Shown piece by piece: positions 24,816 to 33,550 of a DNA stretch of 35,057 bases. Origin of the DNA: Lachnospiraceae bacterium (GTDB lineage: Bacteria; Bacillota; Clostridia; Lachnospirales; Lachnospiraceae). The stretch is taken from the NCBI GenBank assembly GCA_017518185.1, contig JAFWWB010000058.1, positions 1 through 35,057 of the forward strand, read 5' to 3'. Numbering within the stretch: the stretch's first letter is position 1; each line of letters opens with the position of its first letter. The position numbers were made by a program, and so were the translations under genes. The notes under the pieces were generated by a model that worked only from the letters and a program-made list of their open reading frames with translations, did no database searches and was not told the DNA's origin.

Positions 24816-27199
24816 CTCATCTTCATTGTGTTGATTTCACGGGCCCAGCCGTAGAAGGTGGTCATATCCTTTGCGATGGTATCTGTATTGATACGCTCGG
24901 CAGAGAAGAGCACGCAGTCCTGACGCTGATATACGGGGATCTCCACCGCATAGTCAACGATGTAGTCCAGGCACTCCTTGTAGATAGCCTTACGCACCTT
25001 CTGGTCGGTGGTGCTCCTTGCCTCTACGATCATCTGATCCAGCTCGGGCTGGTTGATGCGGTACATATAAGCGCTTCCGCCTTCGGAGTGGTAAACCTGG
25101 AACATATCCGGATCGATGGTTGCCTGCCATGCAGCACACCAGAGCTCTGCGGTACCGCCTTCGGTGCTGCTCCAGAGGATGGAAGAGTCGGAAAGGTCGT
25201 TGATCTTAAGCTCAAAGCCTATGGTCTTCAGAGCCTCGGAAGCCTGGGTAAGGATACCGAAGGAAGGATGATCGCCCTGGCCTGCGCCGCCGATGAGTAT
25301 CTCATAGGTAAGCTTCGCGCCTTCGGGAGCAGCGGTAAGCTTGCCGTCAGCCACGGTATAGCCTGCTGCCTCGAAGAAGCCGAGAGCCGCATCAAGAGCA
25401 GCCTTGTACCTGTCATCATCGCTCATTCCGTCGGTGTAGATGGGATTGCCGTTCACATCGGTCGAGAAAGCGATGGCATAATCCGCATCGGAAGGCTGGG
25501 GTGCTGCCCAGCTGGTGTTGGAGATAGGATAGTTGATAACGGATGCAGCATCGCCGTAGTAGGAATCGATGTTCACATCACGGTATACGGCAAGCACGGT
25601 GGCGATAGCCTTACGGAGATTCTTGGATGCCTCACTGCCGGGATCCCCTGCCACGCATACGTTCTCAGAATTCATACCGATGTAGCCGTAACCGAGCACA
25701 TCCACAAGAGAGGTCATGATCTTGTCGCCGGTAAGCTCGCCGTTGCTGTTCTCGCTCCTGACCACTTCAAGACGCTCCTTGGAAGCGGAAGGATCGGAGA
25801 TATCCAGGGTACCCTGCGCCACACCGGGCTCCTTATCGGGATCCAGGGTCACACGGAACTGCAGCTCCTTGATGAAAGGAGCTCCCGCCCAGTAATTCTC
25901 ATTTGCCTTCATGTATACGGTCTTTGCTTCATACTTATCAAATACGTAGGGGCCTGCGCCAAGGGGCTTGGTAGTCTTCTCACGCACGATGGAGAGGTCG
26001 CCCTTGGGGAAGCCGAACTTATTGTTGTCATAATCATACTGCGCCACATCGCCATAGTAATGGAGAGGGATAACATAGCCGCCGATCTGGTATATAGCAG
26101 ACGCATCAACCTGATCCAGGGTAACGCTGAAGCTGTAATCGCCGGTCTTAACAATACCTTCTATATTGGGTGCGCTCTCGCCGGTCTCGATGGCGTTCTT
26201 GTACACATCGGGAAGGAAATCGGTGACAGGCGCGTCTGCCTGCTCGGTATCGGAAAGAGCCACTACATCCCCTTCGTAAGCCGCCATCATCTCGTTCCAG
26301 AAGTCCACCTCATTGGGCTCATCATCGCCCTCCAGGGTGTAGGTGGTCCCGGTCACGCCGGTGGTGATGGAGCCGTCCTCGTTAACGGAAGCAAAGCCCC
26401 AGTTGACCATACCGTTCGCGATAACATGTTCTTCAACGCTCTCCTCGATATAGCCGTTTGCGATGCAGTACTGGGCTATGCTCTTGGCGAACTGCTCGCC
26501 TGCAGCCTGAAGGTCATTCTCCCAGAAGTCCTTCTGCTGCTGCTCGGTGAAATAGGTGAAATCGGTATTATCCTCGCCCGCATCAAGAAGCAGGGTAAGA
26601 AGAGTCTGGCTTCCGTCCCTGTACTCCTGCATACCCTTGATGGGAAGTGAATAAAGTGAAAGTCCTCCGTCATAAGAGGGGTCGCAGATAACATAATAGG
26701 TAAAGATGACGTCGTCAGCCGTAAGAGGCTCGCCGTCGGAAAACTTAACGTCGTCACGGAGCTGGAAGTCGTAGACTACGCTCCCGTCCGCATTTTCGGT
26801 AACATCACAGTCTGCGATGCCCTTGTAGGTATAATCGGTACCGTTGTAGGACTTGGTCTCGCCCTCGATGCCGTGATAGATTATCTCGCCTGCGCGGTCA
26901 TTCAGAAGAAGAGATACGGAAACCATATCCGCCACCCCCTGATCGGGCACGCTGCCTGCAAATATCGAATTGAACTTCTCGGAAAAATCATCGCTTGCCA
27001 CTACCAGGGGCACATCGGAACCCGGATCCTCATCCGCAACCGGTGTGGGTGTTTCCGTTTCCTTGCCGGATTCAGCCTCTGTGGGCTGCTCTTCTGTTTC
27101 AGGCGCTGTGGTGGGCTGTGCGTCTCCGCCGGTCTCCCCGCAGGCACTGAGAGCGAGCACTGCAGTGAGCAGCATCGCCGTGATCTGTCGCTTCTTCAT
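24812..27199 (-). CDS. oppA: Oligopeptide-binding lipoprotein OppA (SBP family 5), large form
   Basis: This extracellular lipoprotein receptor captures the substrate and delivers it to OppBC. A lipoprotein signal peptide (MKKRQITAMLLTAVLALSAC) has its lipobox cysteine at residue 20, followed by a Thr/Glu/Pro-rich linker (about 25-60). The family 5 binding domain fills the rest, with YDFQLRDDVKFSDGEPLTADDVIFT near residue 150 and the GPYVFDKYE and GYIGMN segments. At 795 residues it is clearly larger than usual (about 540-600), with extra sequence between about residues 190 and 330. The frame extends to 27265, but AGGAGG eight bases before the ATG at 27199 fixes the start. It is the first gene of the opp operon. 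Confidence 0.94.
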   Translation of the reverse strand: MKKRQITAMLLTAVLALSACGETGGDAQPTTAPETEEQPTEAESGKETETPTPVADEDPGSDVPLVVASDDFSEKFNSIFAGSVPDQGVADMVSVSLLLNDRAGEIIYHGIEGETKSYNGTDYTYKGIADCDVTENADGSVVYDFQLRDDVKFSDGEPLTADDVIFTYYVICDPSYDGGLSLYSLPIKGMQEYRDGSQTLLTLLLDAGEDNTDFTYFTEQQQKDFWENDLQAAGEQFAKSIAQYCIANGYIEESVEEHVIANGMVNWGFASVNEDGSITTGVTGTTYTLEGDDEPNEVDFWNEMMAAYEGDVVALSDTEQADAPVTDFLPDVYKNAIETGESAPNIEGIVKTGDYSFSVTLDQVDASAIYQIGGYVIPLHYYGDVAQYDYDNNKFGFPKGDLSIVREKTTKPLGAGPYVFDKYEAKTVYMKANENYWAGAPFIKELQFRVTLDPDKEPGVAQGTLDISDPSASKERLEVVRSENSNGELTGDKIMTSLVDVLGYGYIGMNSENVCVAGDPGSEASKNLRKAIATVLAVYRDVNIDSYYGDAASVINYPISNTSWAAPQPSDADYAIAFSTDVNGNPIYTDGMSDDDRYKAALDAALGFFEAAGYTVADGKLTAAPEGAKLTYEILIGGAGQGDHPSFGILTQASEALKTIGFELKINDLSDSSILWSSTEGGTAELWCAAWQATIDPDMFQVYHSEGGSAYMYRINQPELDQMIVEARSTTDQKVRKAIYKECLDYIVDYAVEIPVYQRQDCVLFSAERINTDTIAKDMTTFYGWAREINTMKMR

Positions 27200-27225
27200 A
27201 ACTTTATCCTCCTGTCTAACATGTA

Positions 27226-27283
27226 CTGCCTCCCTTTTGGCAGGCAGCATACCGGTCAGTCGCACGGAAAAAGGCGAGGCCTT
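27226..27283 (-). promoter_or_regulatory. Two small hairpins in the opp leader, possible attenuator
   Basis: The leader of about 95 bases between promoter and oppA can form AAGGC-CTC-GCCTT followed by TTT (27268-27283, terminator-like but only 5 bp). It can also form CTGCCT/AGGCAG (27226-27231 with 27242-27247). The stems are short and no known riboswitch pattern fits, so this is a weak suggestion. Confidence 0.25.
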
Positions 27284-27301
27284 CCCCCGCTTAACCCGTG
27301 T

Positions 27302-27330
27302 ATTGTAACATATACTTTTTTTTATTACAA
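27302..27330 (-). promoter_or_regulatory. Promoter of the opp operon
   Basis: TTGTAA (27325-27330) and TACAAT (27302-27307) are separated by 17 A/T-rich bases on the minus strand. The transcript would begin near 27295, leaving a leader of about 95 bases to the oppA ATG at 27199. Confidence 0.7.
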
Positions 27331-27346
27331 GAGCTGTCTTTTCTCC

Positions 27347-27375
27347 TTGAATGATACCCTGTCTTGTGGTAAGCT
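27347..27375 (+). promoter_or_regulatory. Weak promoter for the DtxR-like gene
   Basis: TTGAAT (27347-27352) lies 17 bases from TAAGCT (27370-27375), which is preceded by TGG as in an extended -10 box. It is about 17 bases from the opp -35 box, so one regulator site could cover both promoters. Confidence 0.4.
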
Positions 27376-27416
27376 GATGCTGACGTCTTCATTTTGAAAG
27401 AGAAAGGAATAATGAC

Positions 27417-27800
27417 ATGGCTTTGCAGGAATCCGGTGAAATGTACCTTGAGACGATATATGTTCTTTCCCGGCGTTCAAACGCAGTGCGCTCCGTTGAC
27501 GTAGGCGAGTATATGGGCTATTCAAAGCCTTCGGTGAGCAGGGCTGTAGGTGTCCTGAAGAAGGAAGGCCTGGTAAAGACCGATGAAAACGGTTATCTGC
27601 AGCTTACCGTTGCCGGGCAGATACTGGCCGAACGTATTTATGAACGGCATACCGTGCTTTCCGGCCTGCTCATGGGGCTTGGGGTGGACGAAAAAACGGC
27701 GACGGAAGATGCCTGCCGTGTTGAGCATTATATAAGCGACACCACCTTTGAAGCCATAAAGAGACATATGGAAAAACACGGGAAGCATCCGGTAAAGTAA
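27417..27800 (+). CDS. DtxR/MntR-family metal-dependent regulator, short form
   Basis: The 127-residue product has the DtxR winged helix (about 5-65, with MGYSKPSVSRAVGVLKKEGLV as recognition region) and a dimerisation/metal domain (about 70-125). It lacks the C-terminal SH3-like domain. By alignment with DtxR, the primary metal ligands correspond to Met9, Cys100, Glu103 and His104 (DACRVEH), and His78 matches an ancillary ligand. The Cys rather than Glu favours an iron-type over a manganese-type sensor. It is divergent from the opp operon across about 215 bases, with nearly abutting promoters, so it may control opp or itself. No metal transporter is adjacent in the window. The start has AAAGGA upstream. 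Confidence 0.88.
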   Translation: MALQESGEMYLETIYVLSRRSNAVRSVDVGEYMGYSKPSVSRAVGVLKKEGLVKTDENGYLQLTVAGQILAERIYERHTVLSGLLMGLGVDEKTATEDACRVEHYISDTTFEAIKRHMEKHGKHPVK

Positions 27801-27813
27801 CCTCATAATGCTT

Positions 27814-27858
27814 CACGGGAGGTAAAGGAAGTTTTCAAAACCTCCCTTACCCCCCGTG
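27814..27858. terminator. Long hairpin between convergent genes, terminator-like
   Basis: A 22-bp stem with three mismatches (27814-27835 against 27837-27858, beginning CACGGG and ending CCCGTG) fills the gap between the convergent DtxR-like and chemotaxis genes. Neither side has a clear T-run, so it may stop both transcripts inefficiently or protect 3' ends. Confidence 0.5.
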
Positions 27859-27883
27859 CTTAAAACTACAGGTTAACGTTCTG

Positions 27884-29932
27884 TCAGGACAGCTTGAAGA
27901 ATTCTATAGCTGCTCCCATTTCCTCATTTATGCTTCTCATATCGGCAGTAGACTGCTGTGTATCCATGCAGGCATTCGTAACGGTCTGGCAGGATGCAGC
28001 CACTTCCTGTGCGGAGGCGCCAAGCTCCTCGGAGATGGCTCCCAGCTCGGTAGTTGTATTGGTAAGCTCGATCTTTATGGCATCAAGCGCTCCGGCCAGA
28101 TCCCTGATGGTGTCGATCTTGCTGATGGAGCTTTCAACGGATCCTGAAAGCACATCGAACTTCTTCTGGGCCTCCTCGATATCCTCGCGTTCCCTGCTTA
28201 TTACCTCCAGTACCCTGTTGCTGGTCTCGACGGTGCCACCGGACATCTCAATAACGTTTTCGATGATCTGCTTGATCTCCTTAGCGGAATTTGCAGAGGA
28301 ATCAGCAAGCGATCTTATCTCATCGGCGACCACAGCGAAGCCGCGTCCTGCCTCACCGGCGCGGGCAGCCTCTATTGAAGCATTGAGTGAAAGCAGATTA
28401 GTCTGGGCCGCAATGGATTCGATAGCCTGGACTGCCGTTGCGATATCGGAGATGACGGAGTTGGTCTCGGTGATCTTGCCGGTGATCTCCTGCATGGCTT
28501 CAACGGATTCGTTCGCCCCCGAATAAACGGATCTCATGCAGCTTGTAGCATCATTATTTGCATTCCTGATGGTCTGTGACTCATCATAAAGCTTCTGAAC
28601 GTTTTCATTAAGGTGTTCGATATCGTTCCCGAGCTCTATAGCCTTCTCAGCCATGGTCTGCGCATTCTCGGCAACGCTCTGGGAGGTGGATGCCACCTCG
28701 CCTATGGCCGTGTTGATCTGAGATATGGAATCCACATTCTTGCCGGTCATCCCGTCCACGCTTATGATGGAATCATTCAATACTGCAGCGGAATCCTTGA
28801 CGGATCTCATGGAGGAAGCAAGCGCGGCTTTCAGAGACCTGAAGGATTCGATGATGCTGATGGTCTCTTTGATATGCGACGAAGCATTGCACTCCACCGT
28901 AACGTCACCGGTGCCAAGTCTGCTGATGGACTCGGAAACAGCAACAAGAGGTACATAGATGACCCTTGCTACCGCAAGAGCGATCACCGTAAATGCCGCC
29001 ACGCAGAGGATGGAGATGATTATAGTCCATCTGTTTATGGCCCCTATGCCTGAGAGTACATCCTTCTCATCGGCAGTCAGCACTGCGATATAGCTTTCTC
29101 CTTCTCCCACATAATATGCAGCATATTTTGTTGCGCCCTTATATTCATATTCCACACAGTCACTGGTGGGATGCTTTCCTGCTGCCAGGTCAGCAACCAG
29201 GCCCTTGACTGCGGCATTCTCAACAGGATTACCGATCTTGGACTGATCCGGGTGATAGAGCATGGTACCTTCCCGGTCTACATAGTATATGTACGCACTG
29301 CTCTTGTTAAGGCCTGAAACATCCGAGATCTTTTCTGCAACGCTTACCACGAAGGTTCCTGCCCCTACGTAACCTATGGGATTCCCGTCATCCATCACGG
29401 GATAGTACAGGGACATAACAAGCTGCCCGCTGGAGGGCGAAGTCATGATACCGGTATTATACACGCCCTTGGCACCGAGGATCTGACTGCGGAGAGTCTC
29501 ACGGGAATCCCCCTCACGGAGCACTTTGCCTATTATACCCTCCCCGGCCGAATGAGTCATGACCGTTGTATCCCAGTCCGCAATATACAGGCCTTCCCAG
29601 CCTTCAATGGCCGAGAAATATTCAACCGTATACTCCTGCGCCTTCGCAGCAAGTGCAGGGTCACCCGGCTTTTTCAGGAACTCCTTGACAACGGGAGCGG
29701 CCGCAAAGGACTGAAGTATGGTCTCATTAGTGGCAGTTGCCTGGTCAAATGCGTTCCCGGTCTGATTTATGGCCTGCAGCAGAGAATCATTGGTCCATAT
29801 CTTCATCTCTGAAGAACTCTTTATGTTGATGACCAGACTCAGGATGAGTGCGGAGCATACCAGCGGAACCAGCGCATAAAGGATAAGCGTCAGCCTCATG
29901 TTCAGTCTTGCCTTTAAGTTAGTAGTCTGCAT
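27884..29932 (-). CDS. Methyl-accepting chemotaxis protein with extracytoplasmic Cache-type sensor
   Basis: This is a transmembrane chemoreceptor of 682 residues. TM1 is about 14-36, followed by a ligand-binding region (about 40-295) with Cache-like phrases ([48 protein letters not shown]). TM2 is about 299-325, then comes a HAMP region and a cytoplasmic signalling domain (about 400-680). The signalling tip has the conserved [20 protein letters not shown]...[13 protein letters not shown] near 520. No C-terminal CheR/CheB-binding pentapeptide is seen. The ligand is unknown. AGGAGGT precedes the ATG, and the promoter is at 29994-30022. No che genes are adjacent, but three GGDEF/EAL genes occur within 20 kb. 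Confidence 0.95.
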   Translation of the reverse strand: MQTTNLKARLNMRLTLILYALVPLVCSALILSLVINIKSSSEMKIWTNDSLLQAINQTGNAFDQATATNETILQSFAAAPVVKEFLKKPGDPALAAKAQEYTVEYFSAIEGWEGLYIADWDTTVMTHSAGEGIIGKVLREGDSRETLRSQILGAKGVYNTGIMTSPSSGQLVMSLYYPVMDDGNPIGYVGAGTFVVSVAEKISDVSGLNKSSAYIYYVDREGTMLYHPDQSKIGNPVENAAVKGLVADLAAGKHPTSDCVEYEYKGATKYAAYYVGEGESYIAVLTADEKDVLSGIGAINRWTIIISILCVAAFTVIALAVARVIYVPLVAVSESISRLGTGDVTVECNASSHIKETISIIESFRSLKAALASSMRSVKDSAAVLNDSIISVDGMTGKNVDSISQINTAIGEVASTSQSVAENAQTMAEKAIELGNDIEHLNENVQKLYDESQTIRNANNDATSCMRSVYSGANESVEAMQEITGKITETNSVISDIATAVQAIESIAAQTNLLSLNASIEAARAGEAGRGFAVVADEIRSLADSSANSAKEIKQIIENVIEMSGGTVETSNRVLEVISREREDIEEAQKKFDVLSGSVESSISKIDTIRDLAGALDAIKIELTNTTTELGAISEELGASAQEVAASCQTVTNACMDTQQSTADMRSINEEMGAAIEFFKLS

Positions 29933-29993
29933 ATATGTGACCTCCTGTCAGATATTTATTTTATGCCCTGGTACAAGCAAAAAAGCTTTCGTA

Positions 29994-30022
29994 ATTATAC
30001 CATGCGGCAGGGTCGGAAGCAA
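29994..30022 (-). promoter_or_regulatory. Promoter of the chemoreceptor gene
   Basis: TTGCTT (30017-30022) and TATAAT (29994-29999, preceded by TGG) are separated by 17 bases on the minus strand. It is a sigma-A type promoter with extended -10, not a flagellar sigma-28 type. Confidence 0.7.
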
Positions 30023-30100
30023 GCCGCGGATAGCCTTCCTCCGGCGTCCCCTTTCACCGACGGAGCTGCCTTTCCGGTGACCTTTGCCGCTGCGGCGTCC

Positions 30101-31525
30101 TCATCCCGCCAGCAGTCCCGCCAGATAATACAGCAGCGCGCGCTCGTTCTCCTGCCATATCCTCATACCTCTCTTTACTGCGCAGACCAGATACCCCGAA
30201 ACCAGTTCTCCCTTTCTTATCGCCGCCGACATCACCGATTCAAAACCGTTGTTCTTCAGCGCAGCATAAAAAAGCGGTGCATCCTTTTCCATACGTTCAG
30301 AGGTATTGTCGTAAAACATATCCTCTTCCATGAGACCAACGATATCGGAAGCCTCACCCATAACGTCGTTATTGCTCACCGCTCTGAGCTTCCCGTCACT
30401 GCCGACATAGTAAAGCTCGCTGAGCTGAAGCCCTTCCGCCAGCAAAGGCGCGACGGCCCGGAGTTTTTCTTCAAAGCCTTCCGCCCCATCCGCCGCGGCA
30501 CGGAGCCTCTGCATGGATGAGAACACGCCCGGATTGGCAAGTTTCTTTATCTCCACATTTTTATGTTTTTCCGGATCGTAGACCGAATAGCAGTTACGCC
30601 CCCTGCTCTTTCCCAGGTAGAGCATCTTATCGATCAGTCCGAAGAGATCATCGAAATTGTCCGCATCTTCCGGATAGGACGCTGCCCCCGATGTTGCGGT
30701 GATATATGAGGAACCGTTCTCAAACTCGATATTGGTGCGGAGCACACAGGCATCGGAATAGAGTCTCTCGAAAAAGGATCTCTTGTCCTTCCGGGCCGTG
30801 TTATGCAGGTCTATGAGCAAAAGCTCATCTCCTCCGAAGCGTCCCACTATGCCGTAGCCGTCGGTGTATCTCGCAAGCCCTCCTGACACAGTGATCAGGA
30901 CGCTGTCCCCTGCGCCGTGGCCGAAGGTATCATTAAAGTATTTGAAGTTGTCCAGATCGATCATGGTAAAAGTGAATGGTCTGTGTTCATCGATGAGGCT
31001 CTGCGCGAACTGAACCGCATAGGACCTTGAGATGACCCCTGTCAGAGGATCGAGTATCTCACCAAGGCTTATCTTCTTATCGATGATCCTGTCAAAAAAG
31101 CTGTATTTCCTGAGCTTATCTATTGTATAGACTTCCTGTCTCCCTCCCATGGGGTTCTTCTGTCTCAGTACATCCGTTATATCGATGAAGCTGCCTACGA
31201 GGCCCACGATCCTGTCGCCGTCATACAGCGGCCGTTTAGAGGCCACGATATCCCTCTCCTCGCCCCGTATGATGCACTTTCCCTGCACCTTGTATGTGCT
31301 CCTGCCGGCAAGCGCCCTCAGCTCATCCTGCTTAAAGGGCTCGGGATCCGAATGCCAGCCCATGTCTTCGTCCGTCCTGCCTATCAGTATATCCGCCGAT
31401 TCGAAGCCATAATAATCCAGGAAAGCCTGATTTACACCCAGAAAGCGTCTCTCACTGTCCTTCCAGAAAACACAATCCTGCGAAGTATTGATTATGCTGT
31501 CAAACAGCTCCACAGTCATTTCCAT
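30101..31525 (-). CDS. PAS-GGDEF diguanylate cyclase with C-terminal GAF-like domain
   Basis: The 474-residue protein has an N-terminal PAS domain (about 5-120, SQDCVFWKDSERRFLGVNQAFLDYYGF). A GGDEF domain follows at about 155-315, with DPLTGVISR, FTMIDLDNFKYFNDTFGHGAGD and signature GRFGGDELLLI. A GAF-like domain (about 335-470) includes AIRKGELVSGYLVCAV and ends in an aromatic helix. GGDEL in place of GGDEF keeps the catalytic acids, so c-di-GMP synthesis is likely. No RxxD inhibitory site is visible. The PAS domain resembles the one near residue 865 of the EAL protein at 12998-16375, suggesting a shared signal. The ATG at 31525 has GGAAGG about ten bases upstream, and an extended -10 box is at 31574-31582. 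Confidence 0.9.
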   Translation of the reverse strand: MEMTVELFDSIINTSQDCVFWKDSERRFLGVNQAFLDYYGFESADILIGRTDEDMGWHSDPEPFKQDELRALAGRSTYKVQGKCIIRGEERDIVASKRPLYDGDRIVGLVGSFIDITDVLRQKNPMGGRQEVYTIDKLRKYSFFDRIIDKKISLGEILDPLTGVISRSYAVQFAQSLIDEHRPFTFTMIDLDNFKYFNDTFGHGAGDSVLITVSGGLARYTDGYGIVGRFGGDELLLIDLHNTARKDKRSFFERLYSDACVLRTNIEFENGSSYITATSGAASYPEDADNFDDLFGLIDKMLYLGKSRGRNCYSVYDPEKHKNVEIKKLANPGVFSSMQRLRAAADGAEGFEEKLRAVAPLLAEGLQLSELYYVGSDGKLRAVSNNDVMGEASDIVGLMEEDMFYDNTSERMEKDAPLFYAALKNNGFESVMSAAIRKGELVSGYLVCAVKRGMRIWQENERALLYYLAGLLAG

Positions 31526-31573
31526 TGCCGTCTTGTCCTTCCTTGCTGCACATATAGAAATACACCGGAGATT

Positions 31574-31582
31574 ATCATACCA
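31574..31582 (-). promoter_or_regulatory. Extended -10 promoter of the GGDEF gene at 30101
   Basis: TGGTATGAT on the minus strand is an extended -10 box about 45 bases before the ATG at 31525. The -35 region is weak. Confidence 0.45.
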
Positions 31583-31915
31583 TAAAATTGTTTTTTTGGA
31601 AAGAACAGCAGCTTGACCCGTCCCGGCATATCTGCTACACTTCGCTTATCATTCCGCAGGATCTTCGGGTATCCGATGTTCACTCCCAAAGGGAAGACCG
31701 TCTTTGTTCAAAATGTATCATTTTCTCACCGGTTTTTTGTGTCATTTTTTAATGGTCGATCTTTGAGGCATTCTGTTTCTGAAAGCAGAGGCTCTAACCA
31801 ACCGGCAAAGCAGAAAAAAGGCTCCCGTAGGAGTCCTTTTTTGAAGAATAAGGTCAATCAGAGAAGTCACAGGCTTCCCAACGATGGATTGTAATGTCAT
31901 AATCCATAACCCGTG
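31583..31915. other. Intergenic region with one terminator, otherwise no gene seen
   Basis: The roughly 390 bases between the two GGDEF genes contain the promoter box at 31574-31582 and the terminator at 31814-31842. Open frames here are short, lack ribosome sites and look non-coding. A short stretch (31791-31811, minus strand) resembles a tRNA D-arm but no full tRNA can be folded. Confidence 0.5.
31814..31842 (-). terminator. Terminator of the GGDEF gene at 31916
   Basis: A stem GGACTCC/GGAGCC with a TACG tetraloop and one bulge is flanked by six A on the 5' side and six T on the 3' side. It lies about 75 bases after the stop at 31916. The A/T runs make it potentially bidirectional. Confidence 0.8.
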
Positions 31916-33355
31916 CTATACCAAGAAGATCTTCAGAGCGCTTCCATTAACCTTTTTACACTCATATACGCCTCTGTCCGCAAGTTTATAAAGCTCTTCA
32001 AAGGAACTCTTAGTGTCTTCACTGAAAAATACAGCACCGGCGCTGACGCAGACTTCTCTTTCTCCGAGTTCCGGGATATCCATCCCGGCGATCTCATTAA
32101 AAGCGCTGTCCATCATCGCCCTGAAGGCCTCTTCATCAATCATGTTCCTGACATACACGGCGTACTCATCACCGCCCAGACGGAAGATGATATCCTCATC
32201 CTTAAAGGTTTGTTTTAACACATCCGCGATCCCGCGGATCACCTTATCTCCGACATTATGGCCATATTCATCGTTGATATCCTTGAACCTGTCAACATCC
32301 ATGATGCAGAGCATGCCGTTTTTGTCTTTAGCCATGGCGTCGATCACTTTCCGCTCGCCACTGCCGCGATTCAGAATACCCGTCATGATATCGGTGCTGG
32401 CCAGGATCTCAAGATTCTGACGTTCCTTTGCCGAGGCCACGATATCATCTACATTCTTAAAACCGGCCAGCATATCGCCGTTGGGAATATTGGCATTGAT
32501 CAGGATATACGTAAATTGATAATAATGTACCTCACCGTTATCCATAACGCGGTAACTTGATACATACTCCGAATTATCCAAAAGCTTGCTGTTGATCGTA
32601 TCCAGAGATATGGCGTCATACATCCACTCCTGGTCCTCGGAATACACACGATCCTTCACGTACTGTTTATAGAGCACGTCGTAGGAATATACCTTTTCGC
32701 CTGCACCCTCCATGCCCTTTGTAACATAGCCGTCAAGCTTCAGGATCACCACATCGCCCGTCCTGGGGTTGATCTTGAAGATATTGTAGTAATCCCGGCT
32801 TAAGGTTTCCACTATATCCAGCTGTTCTCGCAGATAGCGCTTATCGGAAATGTGCTTACGGATGGATCTGTCAATATCCCGGAAGGCCAGGATAAAATTA
32901 TCCGTTTCTCCGGGCTGCCCGGCAAGTGCAAAAGCCATCTGATGATAGGACATATTTCCGTCATCAGCCAGGCGCATATAATCAAGAGTAAACAGATCTC
33001 CGTCTTTGATCCGTGAAAACACAACATCCAGTTTCACATCCCTCTGGATGCTCTCTATGCTGTTTACCACGCATCTGTCTACGTATTCCTCGATAAAACG
33101 GTCATAATTGTCAAATCGGAATCCCATTTCAACCGCATAACGATTGGTATTCTCTCCGGTTGAGCGGTACAGATACATCTTCTTTGTAGTGGCATTAATG
33201 ACCCAGATCGTATGATATTCTTTTCCGATCCCGGTAATGATCCCAGTCAAACGTCTTATCCTTGCATTAAAATCCTCTACCAGGCCGCGCTGCTCCTCAG
33301 GATATGCCGATGGATCGATCAATTCATTTTCTTTTATTACCAAATCTGATTGCAT
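31916..33355 (-). CDS. PAS-like/GGDEF diguanylate cyclase
   Basis: The 479-residue protein carries two PAS-like sensor regions (about 30-155 and 165-300) with phrases such as YHTIWVINATTKKMYLYR and YYNIFKINPRTGDVVILK. A GGDEF domain follows (about 315-475). The GGDEF core is STDIMTGILNRGSGERK, LCIMDVDRFKDINDEYGHNVGD and LGGDEYAVYV. GGDEY keeps the metal-binding acids, so activity is plausible. The product-inhibition RxxD is KxxD. The frame extends to an ATG at 33430, but that codon lies in the -35 box of a strong promoter (33402-33430). The ATG at 33355, with GGAGA upstream, is therefore the start. No membrane segment is present. It is monocistronic. Confidence 0.92.
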   Translation of the reverse strand: MQSDLVIKENELIDPSAYPEEQRGLVEDFNARIRRLTGIITGIGKEYHTIWVINATTKKMYLYRSTGENTNRYAVEMGFRFDNYDRFIEEYVDRCVVNSIESIQRDVKLDVVFSRIKDGDLFTLDYMRLADDGNMSYHQMAFALAGQPGETDNFILAFRDIDRSIRKHISDKRYLREQLDIVETLSRDYYNIFKINPRTGDVVILKLDGYVTKGMEGAGEKVYSYDVLYKQYVKDRVYSEDQEWMYDAISLDTINSKLLDNSEYVSSYRVMDNGEVHYYQFTYILINANIPNGDMLAGFKNVDDIVASAKERQNLEILASTDIMTGILNRGSGERKVIDAMAKDKNGMLCIMDVDRFKDINDEYGHNVGDKVIRGIADVLKQTFKDEDIIFRLGGDEYAVYVRNMIDEEAFRAMMDSAFNEIAGMDIPELGEREVCVSAGAVFFSEDTKSSFEELYKLADRGVYECKKVNGSALKIFLV

Positions 33356-33401
33356 ATCGTCTCCAGCATGTACTTTCCAGTCTTTTATGGTTCTGAATCG
33401 G

Positions 33402-33430
33402 ATTATACAACACAATGCGCGAAGAGACAA
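33402..33430 (-). promoter_or_regulatory. Promoter of the GGDEF gene at 31916
   Basis: TTGTCT (33425-33430) and a perfect TATAAT (33402-33407) are separated by 17 bases on the minus strand, giving a leader of about 40 bases. It decides the start codon in favour of 33355. Confidence 0.75.
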
Positions 33431-33550
33431 TACCCATTAGACTGATAAGCATCAGGAATATGACTCTCTTTCTTCAGCCAAAAAACCTATGACATTCCTC
33501 TGCAGGTCCGGAAAAAGACCTCTTTCTTTATAACAACATGCTCCCCCGGT

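Noticed and set aside
25088-26650. A 520-codon open frame on the plus strand opposite oppA.
   Set aside because: It is antisense to a strongly conserved binding protein, has no recognisable motifs or ribosome site, and arises from codon bias. The same applies to the 381-codon frame at 15080-16225.
29933-30100. Possible c-di-GMP riboswitch upstream of the chemoreceptor gene, given the nearby GGDEF genes.
   Set aside because: The leader is only about 55 bases and lacks the GEMM core pattern. No riboswitch fold is seen there or before the GGDEF genes.
31791-31811. Minus-strand GGTTGGTTAGAGC looks like a tRNA D-arm.
   Set aside because: No matching acceptor stem, seven-base anticodon loop or TTCGA-type T-loop can be assembled from the flanking sequence.
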